Shown: positions 7,956 to 15,713 of the stretch, piece after piece
Layout: the number at the start of each line of letters is the position of its first letter
Numbering within the stretch: the stretch's first letter is position 1
Assembly (NCBI RefSeq): GCF_030815585.1
Contig: NZ_JAUSWY010000001.1
Coordinates: forward strand, 1,550,001-1,614,000
Direction of reading: 5' to 3'
Source of the DNA: Arthrobacter pascens
GTDB taxonomy: Bacteria; Actinomycetota; Actinomycetes; Actinomycetales; Micrococcaceae
DNA: 64,000 nucleotides
Made by a program: the position numbers and the translations under genes
Notes under the pieces: generated by a model
What the model saw: only the letters and a program-made list of their open reading frames with translations
Told to the model about the DNA's origin: nothing
Databases searched by the model: none

Positions 7956-8723
7956 ATGTCAATGATCAAGAGCCCGGATCAGATCGCCCTCATGCGTGAG
8001 GCAGGACGCGTGGTGGCGAACACCCTCACCGCCGTCCGCGACGCGGCCGGCGTCGGCGTCTCACTTCGCGAACTGGACAGCCTCGCTGCTGAGACCATCG
8101 CAGGGGCAGGGGCCCGGCCCGCATTCCTGGACTACCATCCGCGCTGGGCCGCGGTCCCGTTTCCGGGGGTCATTTGTACCAGCGTGAACGACGCCGTGGT
8201 GCACGGGATCCCCGACGGATACAAACTCCAGGACGGGGATCTCCTGAGCGTGGACTGCGGCGCTTTCGTAGACGGCTGGTGCGGTGACGCCGCCATCAGC
8301 TTCGTTGTGGGTACAGCCGATCCCGCGGACCAGGCCCTCATCGATGCCACGGATGCCGCATTGGCCCGCGGCATTGAGGCGGCCCGGATCGGCAACAAAA
8401 TGGGGGATCTCGCCTACGCCATTGGCGGCGCGGCGCGCAGGGCGGGCTATGGCCTGCTGGCCGACCACGGCGGCCACGGAATCGGCCGCACCATGCATGC
8501 AGAACCGCCGGTGCCCAACGACGGCCGGCCCGGGCGCGGGATCAAGCTCACCGAGGGGCTGGTCATAGCCATTGAGCCCATGCTCATCCTGGGCGGCAAG
8601 GATGACTACTACCACGACGACGACGAGTGGACCCTCCGCTCAGCAAACGGCCGCCGAGCGGCGCACAGCGAGCACACTGTGGCCATCACGGCCAACGGCC
8701 CGGTGATCCTGACCCTTCCGTAG
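7956..8723 (+). CDS. map: Methionine aminopeptidase, type I
   Basis: It removes the initiator methionine from new proteins. The 255-residue pita-bread fold carries all five metal ligands: Asp100 and Asp111 (SVDCGAFVDGWCGDAA), His174 (HGGHGIG), Glu207 (IEPML) and Glu239 (HSEHTV). His83 in VVHGIP is the conserved substrate histidine. ATG at 7956 has GGAGG nine bases upstream; the open frame further 5' is not coding. It is probably a secondary MetAP, since actinobacteria usually have another next to adk/infA; that is an inference from genome habits. Confidence 0.93.
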   Translation: MSMIKSPDQIALMREAGRVVANTLTAVRDAAGVGVSLRELDSLAAETIAGAGARPAFLDYHPRWAAVPFPGVICTSVNDAVVHGIPDGYKLQDGDLLSVDCGAFVDGWCGDAAISFVVGTADPADQALIDATDAALARGIEAARIGNKMGDLAYAIGGAARRAGYGLLADHGGHGIGRTMHAEPPVPNDGRPGRGIKLTEGLVIAIEPMLILGGKDDYYHDDDEWTLRSANGRRAAHSEHTVAITANGPVILTLP

Positions 8724-8764
8724 GCCTCTCCGCCGTCCGGACAACCCCCGACAGGACGATGCGC

Positions 8765-8783
8765 TATTCTGGTTAGCGCTAAC
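8765..8783 (+). promoter_or_regulatory. -10 box with abutting palindromic (LacI/GalR-type) operator
   Basis: TATTCT (8765-8770) is followed directly by the perfect 12-bp palindrome GTTAGCGCTAAC (8772-8783), 30 bases before the epimerase start. A dyad of this form at the transcription start is typical of LacI/GalR-family repression. The cognate regulator is not identified; its sequence differs from the sites near the LacI gene at 12041. Confidence 0.6.
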
Positions 8784-8812
8784 AACTGCGGGATACACAG
8801 AGGATCCACACG

Positions 8813-9715
8813 ATGTCAGGTACGGAACACAACATTGAATTCGGGCCGTATTCGGCCATTATTACCGCCCGGGGCGGAGCGCTGCGCGAACTCCGGCACC
8901 AAGGCCGGGACCTTGTGGTCAGCTTCGCAGCCGAGGGAGCGATCCCGGACTACCGCGGCGTTATCTGCGCACCGTGGCCCAACCGCCTCGCTGACGGCAG
9001 GTACAGCTACGCAGGGCGGTCCTATCAGGCCGCCATCAATGAGCCGGAGCGCGGCGCCGCGCTCCACGGCCTGGTCACCGCCGCTGAGTGGGAGCTGCGG
9101 GAGAAATCGGGCCATTCCGTTACGCTCGGCTGCAGCGTGGAAGCCAGTGGCGCGTATCCGGCTGGGCTGGAGCTGACCGTCACGTACAGCCTCGACGCTG
9201 ACGGGCTGCACAGCGCGGTCCGGACACTGAATGCCGGAACCGGTCCAGCCCCGTACGGGATCTGCCCGCACCCCTACCTGGTGGCCGGTCCGTCACCGCT
9301 GGATGAATGGACATTGGAATTGCCGGCGGAGGAGTTCATGGCCGTTTCCGCCGACAGGCTCCTCCCTCAGGGCATGCGCCGCGTGGACGGCCACGAGTTC
9401 GACTTCCGTGCCGCCCGTCCCCTGGGCGCCGTCAGGATCGACCATGCCTTCACCGGAATCATCCGGGGCCAGGACGGACGTGCCGCCGTCCGCGTCCTGG
9501 ATCCCGCGGGAACGGGAGTGGAGCTTGAGTGGGACAGCAGCTGGCCATGGGTGCAGGTGCACACCGCAGACAAGCCAACGGGCAAGGACCGGCTGGGCCT
9601 GGCGGTGGAGCCCATGACGTGCCCGCCGGACGCGTTCAACTCCGGGACCGACCTTGTCCACCTGCACCCCGGGGAATCGCATCGGGCCGGCTGGACCATC
9701 CGGGCCCTCAGCTAG
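8813..9715 (+). CDS. galM: Aldose 1-epimerase family protein (galactose mutarotase-like)
   Basis: This cytosolic β-sandwich enzyme of 300 residues is predicted to interconvert α and β anomers of aldoses. Family landmarks are GGALRELRHQGRDLV near the start, CAPWPNRLADGRYSY with the substrate Arg, ALHGLV (first catalytic His), GICPHPYLV (second His) and the C-terminal GLAVEPMTCPPDAFN with the acidic residue. ATG at 8813 follows AGAGGA at 8799. The palindromic operator just upstream suggests sugar-responsive control. The gene ends 19 bases from a convergent acetyltransferase gene. Confidence 0.88.
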   Translation: MSGTEHNIEFGPYSAIITARGGALRELRHQGRDLVVSFAAEGAIPDYRGVICAPWPNRLADGRYSYAGRSYQAAINEPERGAALHGLVTAAEWELREKSGHSVTLGCSVEASGAYPAGLELTVTYSLDADGLHSAVRTLNAGTGPAPYGICPHPYLVAGPSPLDEWTLELPAEEFMAVSADRLLPQGMRRVDGHEFDFRAARPLGAVRIDHAFTGIIRGQDGRAAVRVLDPAGTGVELEWDSSWPWVQVHTADKPTGKDRLGLAVEPMTCPPDAFNSGTDLVHLHPGESHRAGWTIRALS

Positions 9716-9734
9716 TTCTCCTGACGGGGTTCCC

Positions 9735-10391
9735 TCAGGTGGAGCCGGAAGCCCCGTCGAGCCTCAGGCGCATGACGGCCCGTCCGGGGACGGCGGCGCT
9801 GACCACGCGGAATCCAGCCCGCAGGAACAGGTTAACGGTGCCGTGATACAGGTCAGCCGACCCCGCTTTTGGCCGCTGCGAGGGGTCAACAGGGTAGCCC
9901 TCAAGGACCGTCGCACCGTTAAGCCGGGCGTGCTCGACGGCGGCCTGCAGCAGCGTGTCTGCCACACCGCTGCGGCGGTGTCCGGCAGCCACAACGAAGC
10001 AGGTCACGGACCACAAGTCTCCCGGGCTGCCGGCTTCGGCCCCTTCAGCGGTTTCCGTGCCGGCGTTTTTAGTATGGGAGTCCGGCTCTGCCCGCCTGAG
10101 CACCTGTGAACGGAGAACGCGCGGGTAGCACGACCGCGGCTCCACCGCGCACCAGCCCACGGGTTCACCATCACGAAAGGCAATGACACCAGGCGAGGGG
10201 GAGCCGCCGTCGAACCTCTCCTTCAACTTTGCCTTGCGGGCTGTGGGATCCAATGCAGAGTACTGCGGGCCCGTCAGGGCGAAGTACCTGCACCAGCAGC
10301 GCGACGGATCTCCCCGCACTCCAAAGAGCTGCTCTACATCGCTCCATTCAGCGGCGGCGGTGGCCAGGTGCCCGGCTGGCTGGTCTTTCAT
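9735..10391 (-). CDS. GNAT-family N-acetyltransferase
   Basis: This 218-residue protein has the C-terminal half of a GNAT fold: VTCFVVAAGHRRSGVADTLLQAAVEHAR carries the R-x-x-G-x-A acetyl-CoA pyrophosphate loop and the following helix. The N-terminal CWCRYFAL and PVGWCAVEPRSCYPRV match a subgroup of uncharacterised actinobacterial acetyltransferases. The substrate cannot be read. It starts at ATG 10391, divergent from the isomerase gene with its LacI-like promoter site. Confidence 0.8.
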   Translation of the reverse strand: MKDQPAGHLATAAAEWSDVEQLFGVRGDPSRCWCRYFALTGPQYSALDPTARKAKLKERFDGGSPSPGVIAFRDGEPVGWCAVEPRSCYPRVLRSQVLRRAEPDSHTKNAGTETAEGAEAGSPGDLWSVTCFVVAAGHRRSGVADTLLQAAVEHARLNGATVLEGYPVDPSQRPKAGSADLYHGTVNLFLRAGFRVVSAAVPGRAVMRLRLDGASGST

Positions 10392-10420
10392 GCGTAAAGG
10401 CTAGTCCCTCGTGGCGGTGT

Positions 10421-10450
10421 TTTACATGGCAAACGCGTTCCCGCTACTGT
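10421..10450 (+). promoter_or_regulatory. Promoter with a LacI-type site in the spacer
   Basis: TTTACA (10421-10426) and TACTGT (10445-10450) are separated by 18 bases. The spacer contains GGCAAACGCGTTCCC (10428-10442) around the palindromic core AACGCGTT, which resembles the LacI-family consensus GG-AA-CG-TT-CC. It fits repression of the gene at 10516, plausibly by the LacI regulator encoded at 12041-13138, whose own divergent promoter has sites of the same general form. Confidence 0.6.
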
Positions 10451-10515
10451 GGACTGCGATCCCGTACCATCCCCGCTTCCTCCTGATGGGGGCTGCTGCA
10501 ACGGAAAGAACGTCG

Positions 10516-11310
10516 ATGACTCTTGGACAGCACACCGATCTGGCGGACTGGAACAGGTCTGCCCTCACCCCGGGCATCTGTTCGGTGACATTGCGCCAAT
10601 GTGGCATCGATGAAGTGGTGGACGCCGTTGCCGAGGCAGGGCTGGCCGGCATCGAGTGGGGTACGGATGTGCACATCCGCGATGAGTCTTCGGCGGATGA
10701 GGCGCGGGAGGCCACTGCGGCGTCAGGCTTGGAAGTGCTGTCATTGGGTTCGTACTATCGCGCGGGCAGTTTCGCCGATTTTTCCGCACTCGCTGATCTT
10801 GCCGTTCGCCTTGGCGCGCCCAGGATCAGGGTCTGGGCCGGTGAGCAGGGCTCGGCCGGGGCCGGCACCGATGTATGGGACGCAGTGGTCCAGGACGCCC
10901 GGCGGATAGCAGGGCTGGCCGCCGATCGCGCACTGGAAGTCGCCTTCGAATACCACGGCGGCACCCTCACGGATACGCCGGACAGCACACTTCAGTTGGT
11001 GAAGCAGGTGGACCGGGGCAACGTCAGTACGTATTGGCAGCCGGCACTGGGGCTCTCCGACCAGGCGGCGCTTGCGTCCCTTCACGCGGTGCTTCCGTAC
11101 GTTTCCGGAGTGCACTGCTTCTCCTGGTGGCCGGAGCAGGAGCGCCTGCCCCTCAGCGGGCGGAAGCAGCTCTGGCAGTCAGTGGCCGATATCCTGCGTG
11201 AAGAAGGCCGGCCCCTGGACATGATGCTCGAGTTCGTTTCTGGCGACCTTCCGGCGAACGTCAGCCGGGATGCTGAGTTCCTGAATCACATCGCGCTGGG
11301 TGAGGACTGA
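10516..11310 (+). CDS. Sugar phosphate isomerase/epimerase-like TIM-barrel protein
   Basis: This is a 264-residue AP-endonuclease-2/xylose-isomerase-like barrel. Visible family elements are LTPGICSVTLRQCGIDEVVDAVAEAGLAGIEW (β1-α1), LGAPRIRVWAG, ALEVAFEYHGGTLTDT with the metal-ligand Glu and His, VSTYWQPALG and VSGVHCFSWWP. I placed the start at ATG 10516, with GGAAAG upstream and downstream of a good promoter; a longer frame from 10411 runs through that promoter. It overlaps the tail of the convergent esterase gene by 25 bases. It probably belongs to the LacI regulon next door; substrate unknown. Confidence 0.82.
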   Translation: MTLGQHTDLADWNRSALTPGICSVTLRQCGIDEVVDAVAEAGLAGIEWGTDVHIRDESSADEAREATAASGLEVLSLGSYYRAGSFADFSALADLAVRLGAPRIRVWAGEQGSAGAGTDVWDAVVQDARRIAGLAADRALEVAFEYHGGTLTDTPDSTLQLVKQVDRGNVSTYWQPALGLSDQAALASLHAVLPYVSGVHCFSWWPEQERLPLSGRKQLWQSVADILREEGRPLDMMLEFVSGDLPANVSRDAEFLNHIALGED

Positions 11311-12029
11311 ATCCACCCCGTCCTCGCAAGCCAGTTGGCGCACAAGGATGTCCATTGGTCCGGCCCCGGATCTTCCTCGGCAAGGCCAAGGCCATGGCGC
11401 CCGTGCGGAAAGACGTGGAGTTCTGCCGGAACGCCGGCCCGGACCAGTGCGCCCGCGTAAGCAAAGCTGTGGTGGGCCGGCACCGAGGCGTCGTCGGCCG
11501 TGTGCCAAATAAACGCCGGGGGAGTGGAGGCGGTGACCTGGAGGTCCGCGGACACCGCGTGGAGCAGAGTTTCCGACGGCGACGCGCCAAGGAGGTTGTC
11601 CACACTTCCCTGATGGACCGCTTCCTTGTAGGAGACCACCGGGTAGCAAAGCACCGTCAGGTCCGGCACGGCCGCCCGAACATCCAGGGTGTCATCTCCC
11701 GTGGCGGCCGCCGTCGACAGCGTCGCGGCGAGATGCCCACCGGCGGAAAAGCCCAGGACTCCCACCCTTGCGCCGTCCACGGCAACGCCGTGGCTGCCGC
11801 TGCGGATCCGCAGGAGTGCCTCCTTGGCATCCTCCAGCGGCGCCGGATGGCGGTGCGGGGCAACCCGGTACCGCAACACATAGGCGTGGATTCCCAGGGA
11901 TGCGAGCCATTCCGCCACGGGCTCGGCCTCATGACCGGCCTGGCCGGCATAGCCTCCGCCTGGGAGGACAAGCATGGCGGGTCTGGGACCGGCATCGCCG
12001 GCGTGGGCGGGGACGGACGTCAGCGACAT
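11286..12029 (-). CDS. α/β-hydrolase, BD-FAE/acetyl-esterase type
   Basis: This 247-residue serine esterase has no signal peptide and so is cytosolic. The oxyanion HGGG-like motif is LPGGGYAG, the nucleophile sits in GFSAGGHLA, the acid in WHTADDASVP and the catalytic His in HGRHGLGL. Relatives act on acetylated or feruloylated sugars and xylo-oligosaccharides. ATG at 12029 has GAGGA eight bases upstream; an ATG at 12038 is also possible. It lies 11 bases after the LacI gene (2 bases if the upstream start is used), so the two are co-transcribed, suggesting that it processes an esterified sugar sensed by that regulator. Confidence 0.83.
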   Translation of the reverse strand: MSLTSVPAHAGDAGPRPAMLVLPGGGYAGQAGHEAEPVAEWLASLGIHAYVLRYRVAPHRHPAPLEDAKEALLRIRSGSHGVAVDGARVGVLGFSAGGHLAATLSTAAATGDDTLDVRAAVPDLTVLCYPVVSYKEAVHQGSVDNLLGASPSETLLHAVSADLQVTASTPPAFIWHTADDASVPAHHSFAYAGALVRAGVPAELHVFPHGRHGLGLAEEDPGPDQWTSLCANWLARTGWIQSSPSAM

Positions 12030-12040
12030 GGATACCATCC

Positions 12041-13138
12041 TCAGGCGGCCGTCTCGGTGCTGCGCCTGAGCGTGACCTTGCCGGTGATAGCTGAAGGGGG
12101 TCCGTCATCGCCTGTTCCGGCACCGGGCCCGGCACCAGAGGCGCTGCGGGTAGCCAGCCTGCCAATTTCCTCCAGGGGAAGGTGCACGGTGGACAGGGCA
12201 GGTCGGAAATCCCGCAGTGTCTCAATGTCGTCGAAGCCTGCGATGCTCGCGTCCCGGGGTATCCGCAGCCCCTCGGAGCGCAGTGCCGCCGCGGCTCCGA
12301 TGGCCATGACGTCGTTCACCGCAAAGATGCAGATCCGTTTACTGCTGCCGGCCGCAGTACCGCCGTCTTCCGAGCGGGAAGCCTTGATCCCGGCAGCCAG
12401 GGCAAGCCCTGCCTCATAGCCGCCGGACCGGTTAAAGGCGCTCCGGAGGACTTCCGCGGCCGGGCGTCCTGCCTTCCCCAGCCCCCGCTGGAATCCGCGG
12501 ATCCGGTCGTCGGACGTGAAAAGTCCCTCAGGGCCGCCGATGATGACAAAATCATCATCGAGTGATGCAGCCAGCTCAACGGCGAGGCTCGCGGCCAGTT
12601 CTTCGTTCGGTACCGGCAGCACGTGGTAACCGTCAGCTGCAGTGGCGCCGACCACCGGATGGCCCACTACTCCCACCTGTCCACCGTTGCGGCAGTACCT
12701 GTCCAGTTCGGCGGCCAGATCAGCGTTGCCTTCCTGGTCCTCGGAGCGGGAGGAGCGCGAACCCGCAATCACGATCGAATCCGCCCTGCGGGCGGCGAAG
12801 GCGGCCACGGCTTCCTTTTCGTCGGCCGGAGCGCCTTCGGTTGTGGCCAGCAGCACCATCTTCCGTTGTTCCCGGGCAGCCTCCTGGACTCCGCGGGCAA
12901 TGGCGGCGAAGTATGGATCGGCGATGTCGTGGACAATCAATCCGATCAGGCCCGAGCTCGACTTTGCGAGGCCCTGTGCCTGCGCATTCGGAATATAACC
13001 GAGGGAATCCGCTGCCTGCCGCACCCTGTCTGCTATGTCCTTGCCCGGCTTCCGGGCGGAGCCGTTGAGGACGCGGGAAGCAGTGGCGGGCGAAACGCCG
13101 GCCAGCCGTGCCACTTCGGTGAGGGTACTTGCAGCCAC
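12041..13138 (-). CDS. LacI-family transcriptional regulator
   Basis: The N-terminal DNA-binding domain STLTEVARLAGVSPATASRVLNG is a textbook LacI HTH, followed by a hinge (PNAQAQGLAKSSS) and a periplasmic-binding-protein-like sensor (GLIVHDIADPYFAAIARGVQ, FAVNDVMAIGAAAALRSEGLRIP, ASIAGFDDIE). I chose GTG at 13138 because it follows AGGAGA and starts right before the HTH; the frame extends 20 codons further upstream. It is transcribed with the esterase gene and divergent from the Gfo/Idh operon, with two operator-like palindromes between them. It most likely represses both directions until a sugar ligand binds. Confidence 0.92.
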   Translation of the reverse strand: MAASTLTEVARLAGVSPATASRVLNGSARKPGKDIADRVRQAADSLGYIPNAQAQGLAKSSSGLIGLIVHDIADPYFAAIARGVQEAAREQRKMVLLATTEGAPADEKEAVAAFAARRADSIVIAGSRSSRSEDQEGNADLAAELDRYCRNGGQVGVVGHPVVGATAADGYHVLPVPNEELAASLAVELAASLDDDFVIIGGPEGLFTSDDRIRGFQRGLGKAGRPAAEVLRSAFNRSGGYEAGLALAAGIKASRSEDGGTAAGSSKRICIFAVNDVMAIGAAAALRSEGLRIPRDASIAGFDDIETLRDFRPALSTVHLPLEEIGRLATRSASGAGPGAGTGDDGPPSAITGKVTLRRSTETAA

Positions 13139-13223
13139 GGCATCTCCTGTTCCTGGATAGTGATGGTTCCGTCTTTGCGCGCAATCCGCGTTGACCACAT
13201 TATGGCAGTTTGACGATCTTTAC

Positions 13224-13287
13224 GGAAAGCGCTTGCCAATTCTGCCTCCGCAGGTGCATTATTGGAGCAGTGGGAATGCGCTTTCCC
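13224..13287 (+). promoter_or_regulatory. Two LacI-type operators flanking a promoter
   Basis: O1 is GGAAAGCGCTTGCC (13224-13237) and O2 is GGGAATGCGCTTTCCC (13272-13287), both around a GCGC core, with centres 49 bp apart. Between them TTGCCA (13234-13239) and CATTAT (13257-13262) form a -35/-10 pair with a 17-base spacer. O1 thus overlaps -35 and O2 covers the start point, the classic layout for repression or looping by a LacI tetramer. Confidence 0.8.
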
Positions 13288-13329
13288 GAATCAGCTTGAG
13301 TAACACTGCTCACTCACCGTGGAGGACAC

Positions 13330-14499
13330 ATGGGTTTCGAAACAAGGACCATCCGCATCGCCATGAACGGCATCACCGGCAGGATGGGCTACCGCCAGCA
13401 CCTGCTGCGCTCCATCCTTCCCATCCGTGACGCCGGCGGCTTCACGCTGGAGGACGGCACCAGGGTTCAGGTTGAACCAATCCTCGTGGGCCGCAACGAA
13501 GCCAAGATCCGCGAGCTCGCCGAGCTGCACAAGGTGGCCGAGTGGACCACCGACCTCGATTCCGTGATTAACGACCCCACTGTCGATATCATCTTCGATG
13601 CCTCCATGACCAGCCTCCGTGCCGCCACCCTCAGGAAGGCCATGCTGGCCGGCAAGCATATCTTCACTGAGAAGCCCACGGCAGAAACCCTTGAGGAGGC
13701 CATCGAACTTGCCCGCATCGGCAAGGAAGCAGGAGTCACCGCCGGGGTTGTGCACGACAAGCTGTATCTCCCCGGCCTGGTTAAGCTGCGCCGCCTCGTT
13801 GATGAAGGTTTTTTTGGCCGCATCCTCTCCATCCGCGGCGAATTCGGCTACTGGGTCTTCGAAGGCGACGTGCAGGCGGCGCAGCGCCCGTCCTGGAACT
13901 ACCGCAAGGAAGACGGTGGCGGAATGACCACGGACATGTTCTGCCACTGGAACTACGTCCTGGAAGGCATCATCGGCAAGGTCAAGAGCGTCAGCGCCAA
14001 GACCGCCACCCACATCCCGGCCCGCTGGGACGAGGCAGGCAAGGAATACAAGGCCACCGCCGACGACGCCTCCTACGGTATCTTCGAACTCGAAACCCCG
14101 GCGGGCGAGCCGGTCATCGGCCAGATCAACTCCTCCTGGGCAGTCCGCGTCTACCGCGACGAACTCGTGGAATTCCAGATCGACGGCACCCACGGCTCCG
14201 CCGTAGCAGGCCTCAACAAGTGTGTTGCCCAGCAGCGCGCCCATACCCCCAAGCCGGTCTGGAACCCGGACCTGCCGGTCACGGAATCCTTCCGCAGCCA
14301 GTGGCAGGAAGTCCCCGCGAACGCGGACCTGGACAACGGCTTCAAGTTGCAGTGGGAAGAGTTCCTCCGCGACGTTGTGGCCGGCCGCGAACACCGCTTC
14401 GGCCTGCTCTCGGCCGCCCGCGGAGTCCAGCTCGCCGAGCTTGGCCTGCAGTCCAACGACGAGCGCCGCACCATCGACATCCCGGAGATCACGCTCTGA
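13330..14499 (+). CDS. Gfo/Idh/MocA-family oxidoreductase
   Basis: This 389-residue NAD(P)-dependent sugar or polyol dehydrogenase has an N-terminal Rossmann domain (IRIAMNGITGRMGYRQ, then DIIFDASMTSLRAATLRKAMLAGKHI split around the cofactor) and the signature EKPTAET. Its C-terminal α/β domain carries GVVHDKLYLPGL and GGGMTTDMFCHWNYVLE, where the catalytic His is expected. ATG at 13330 has GGAGG five bases upstream. It is first in an operon with the DUF993 protein (stop and start overlap, TGATG) and an isomerase. Family relatives oxidise ring hydroxyls to keto groups; the actual substrate is unknown. Confidence 0.88.
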   Translation: MGFETRTIRIAMNGITGRMGYRQHLLRSILPIRDAGGFTLEDGTRVQVEPILVGRNEAKIRELAELHKVAEWTTDLDSVINDPTVDIIFDASMTSLRAATLRKAMLAGKHIFTEKPTAETLEEAIELARIGKEAGVTAGVVHDKLYLPGLVKLRRLVDEGFFGRILSIRGEFGYWVFEGDVQAAQRPSWNYRKEDGGGMTTDMFCHWNYVLEGIIGKVKSVSAKTATHIPARWDEAGKEYKATADDASYGIFELETPAGEPVIGQINSSWAVRVYRDELVEFQIDGTHGSAVAGLNKCVAQQRAHTPKPVWNPDLPVTESFRSQWQEVPANADLDNGFKLQWEEFLRDVVAGREHRFGLLSAARGVQLAELGLQSNDERRTIDIPEITL

Positions 14500-15713
14500 T
14501 GACGTCCCTGATCCTTCCCTCGAACGACGGCGGAACACGGGAGTACCGCTTGCAGGGCGGCACCTCCTGGGCCCGCCCCTCCGGCCCGCTCACCTCCCGA
14601 CGCGCCTACGCCGCTGCGCACGTGATTCCCGAGGTCCTGGCAGATAATACGCCGGGCGCCCCTGCCCGCCTCGACTGGGATGCCACCATGGCGTACCGGC
14701 ACGAACTGTGGTCCTACGGGCTTGGCGTTGCCGATGCAATGGACACCGCCCAGCGCGGCATGGGTCTGGACTGGGCCGCCACTCAGCAGCTGATCAAGCG
14801 CACCGGGGTCGAGGCCGCCTCGGTGGTCTCGTCCGGAAGCGCGGCCACGGCCGGCAAATCCGTCCGCGATCTCGTGTCCTGCGGAGCCGGCACGGACCAG
14901 CTGGACATCGATGCGCTGCCGGCTGGCGAAGCCGGGCTGGCTGCCGTCCTTGACGCCTACCGTGAGCAGATAGCCGTCGTCAGTGAGGCTGGGCCGAAGG
15001 TCATCCTGATGGCCTCACGCGCTTTGGCGAAGGTTGCCTCAGGTCCGGAAGACTACCTCAGCGTCTACTCCACGCTGCTCCAGGAAGTCGACCAGCCGGT
15101 CATCCTGCATTGGCTTGGCACCATGTTCGACCCCGCCCTGGCGGGATACTGGGGCAACGATGACGTGGCAGCAGCCACCGAAACGTTCCTGGGCCTGATC
15201 CGGGAGAACGCGGAGAAGGTGGACGGCGTGAAGGTCTCTCTCCTGGATGCCAGCCACGAAGTGGCCCTCCGGGCGGCCCTGCCGGAAGGAGTCCGCCTCT
15301 ACACGGGCGACGACTTCAACTACCCGGAGCTCATGGAGGGCGACGGCACCCACCACTCTGACGCCCTGCTGGGGATCTTTGCCGCGATCTATCCGGCCGC
15401 TTCGTCCGCCCTGCAGAGCTACGACGCCGGCGACGCCGTCAAGGCCCGTGCCATCCTCGATTCAACGCGGGAACTGGGCAAGCACATCTTCAGTGCACCC
15501 ACGTTTTACTACAAAACCGGAATCGCCTTTATGTCCTGGCTCAACGGCAAGCAGCCCGGTTTTCAGATGGTGGGCGGACTGCACTCCGGCCGCTCGGTCT
15601 GCCACTTGGCCAAGACCTTCGAACTCGCCGACCAGGCGGGACTGCTCAAGGATCCCGCCCTGGCCGCCTTCCGGATGTCCGATTACCTGCGCATTAACGG
15701 AGTGGGCGTATGA
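14499..15713 (+). CDS. DUF993 family protein (aldolase/DapA-like barrel predicted)
   Basis: This 404-residue protein of the DUF993 family is thought to be related to dihydrodipicolinate synthase-type barrels. Recognisable stretches are SGPLTSRRAYAAAHVIPEVLADN, LDWDATMAYRHELWSYGLGVADAMDTAQRG, DQPVILHWLGTMFDPALAGYWG, VDGVKVSLLDAS (a Lys in β-strand context) and RLYTGDDFNYPEL. Start ATG 14499 overlaps the upstream stop by one base (TGATG), and the downstream gene starts inside its last codons, so translation is coupled. Members of this family lack a settled reaction. Context (dehydrogenase before, isomerase after) suggests retro-aldol cleavage of a keto-sugar acid. Confidence 0.85.
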   Translation: MTSLILPSNDGGTREYRLQGGTSWARPSGPLTSRRAYAAAHVIPEVLADNTPGAPARLDWDATMAYRHELWSYGLGVADAMDTAQRGMGLDWAATQQLIKRTGVEAASVVSSGSAATAGKSVRDLVSCGAGTDQLDIDALPAGEAGLAAVLDAYREQIAVVSEAGPKVILMASRALAKVASGPEDYLSVYSTLLQEVDQPVILHWLGTMFDPALAGYWGNDDVAAATETFLGLIRENAEKVDGVKVSLLDASHEVALRAALPEGVRLYTGDDFNYPELMEGDGTHHSDALLGIFAAIYPAASSALQSYDAGDAVKARAILDSTRELGKHIFSAPTFYYKTGIAFMSWLNGKQPGFQMVGGLHSGRSVCHLAKTFELADQAGLLKDPALAAFRMSDYLRINGVGV

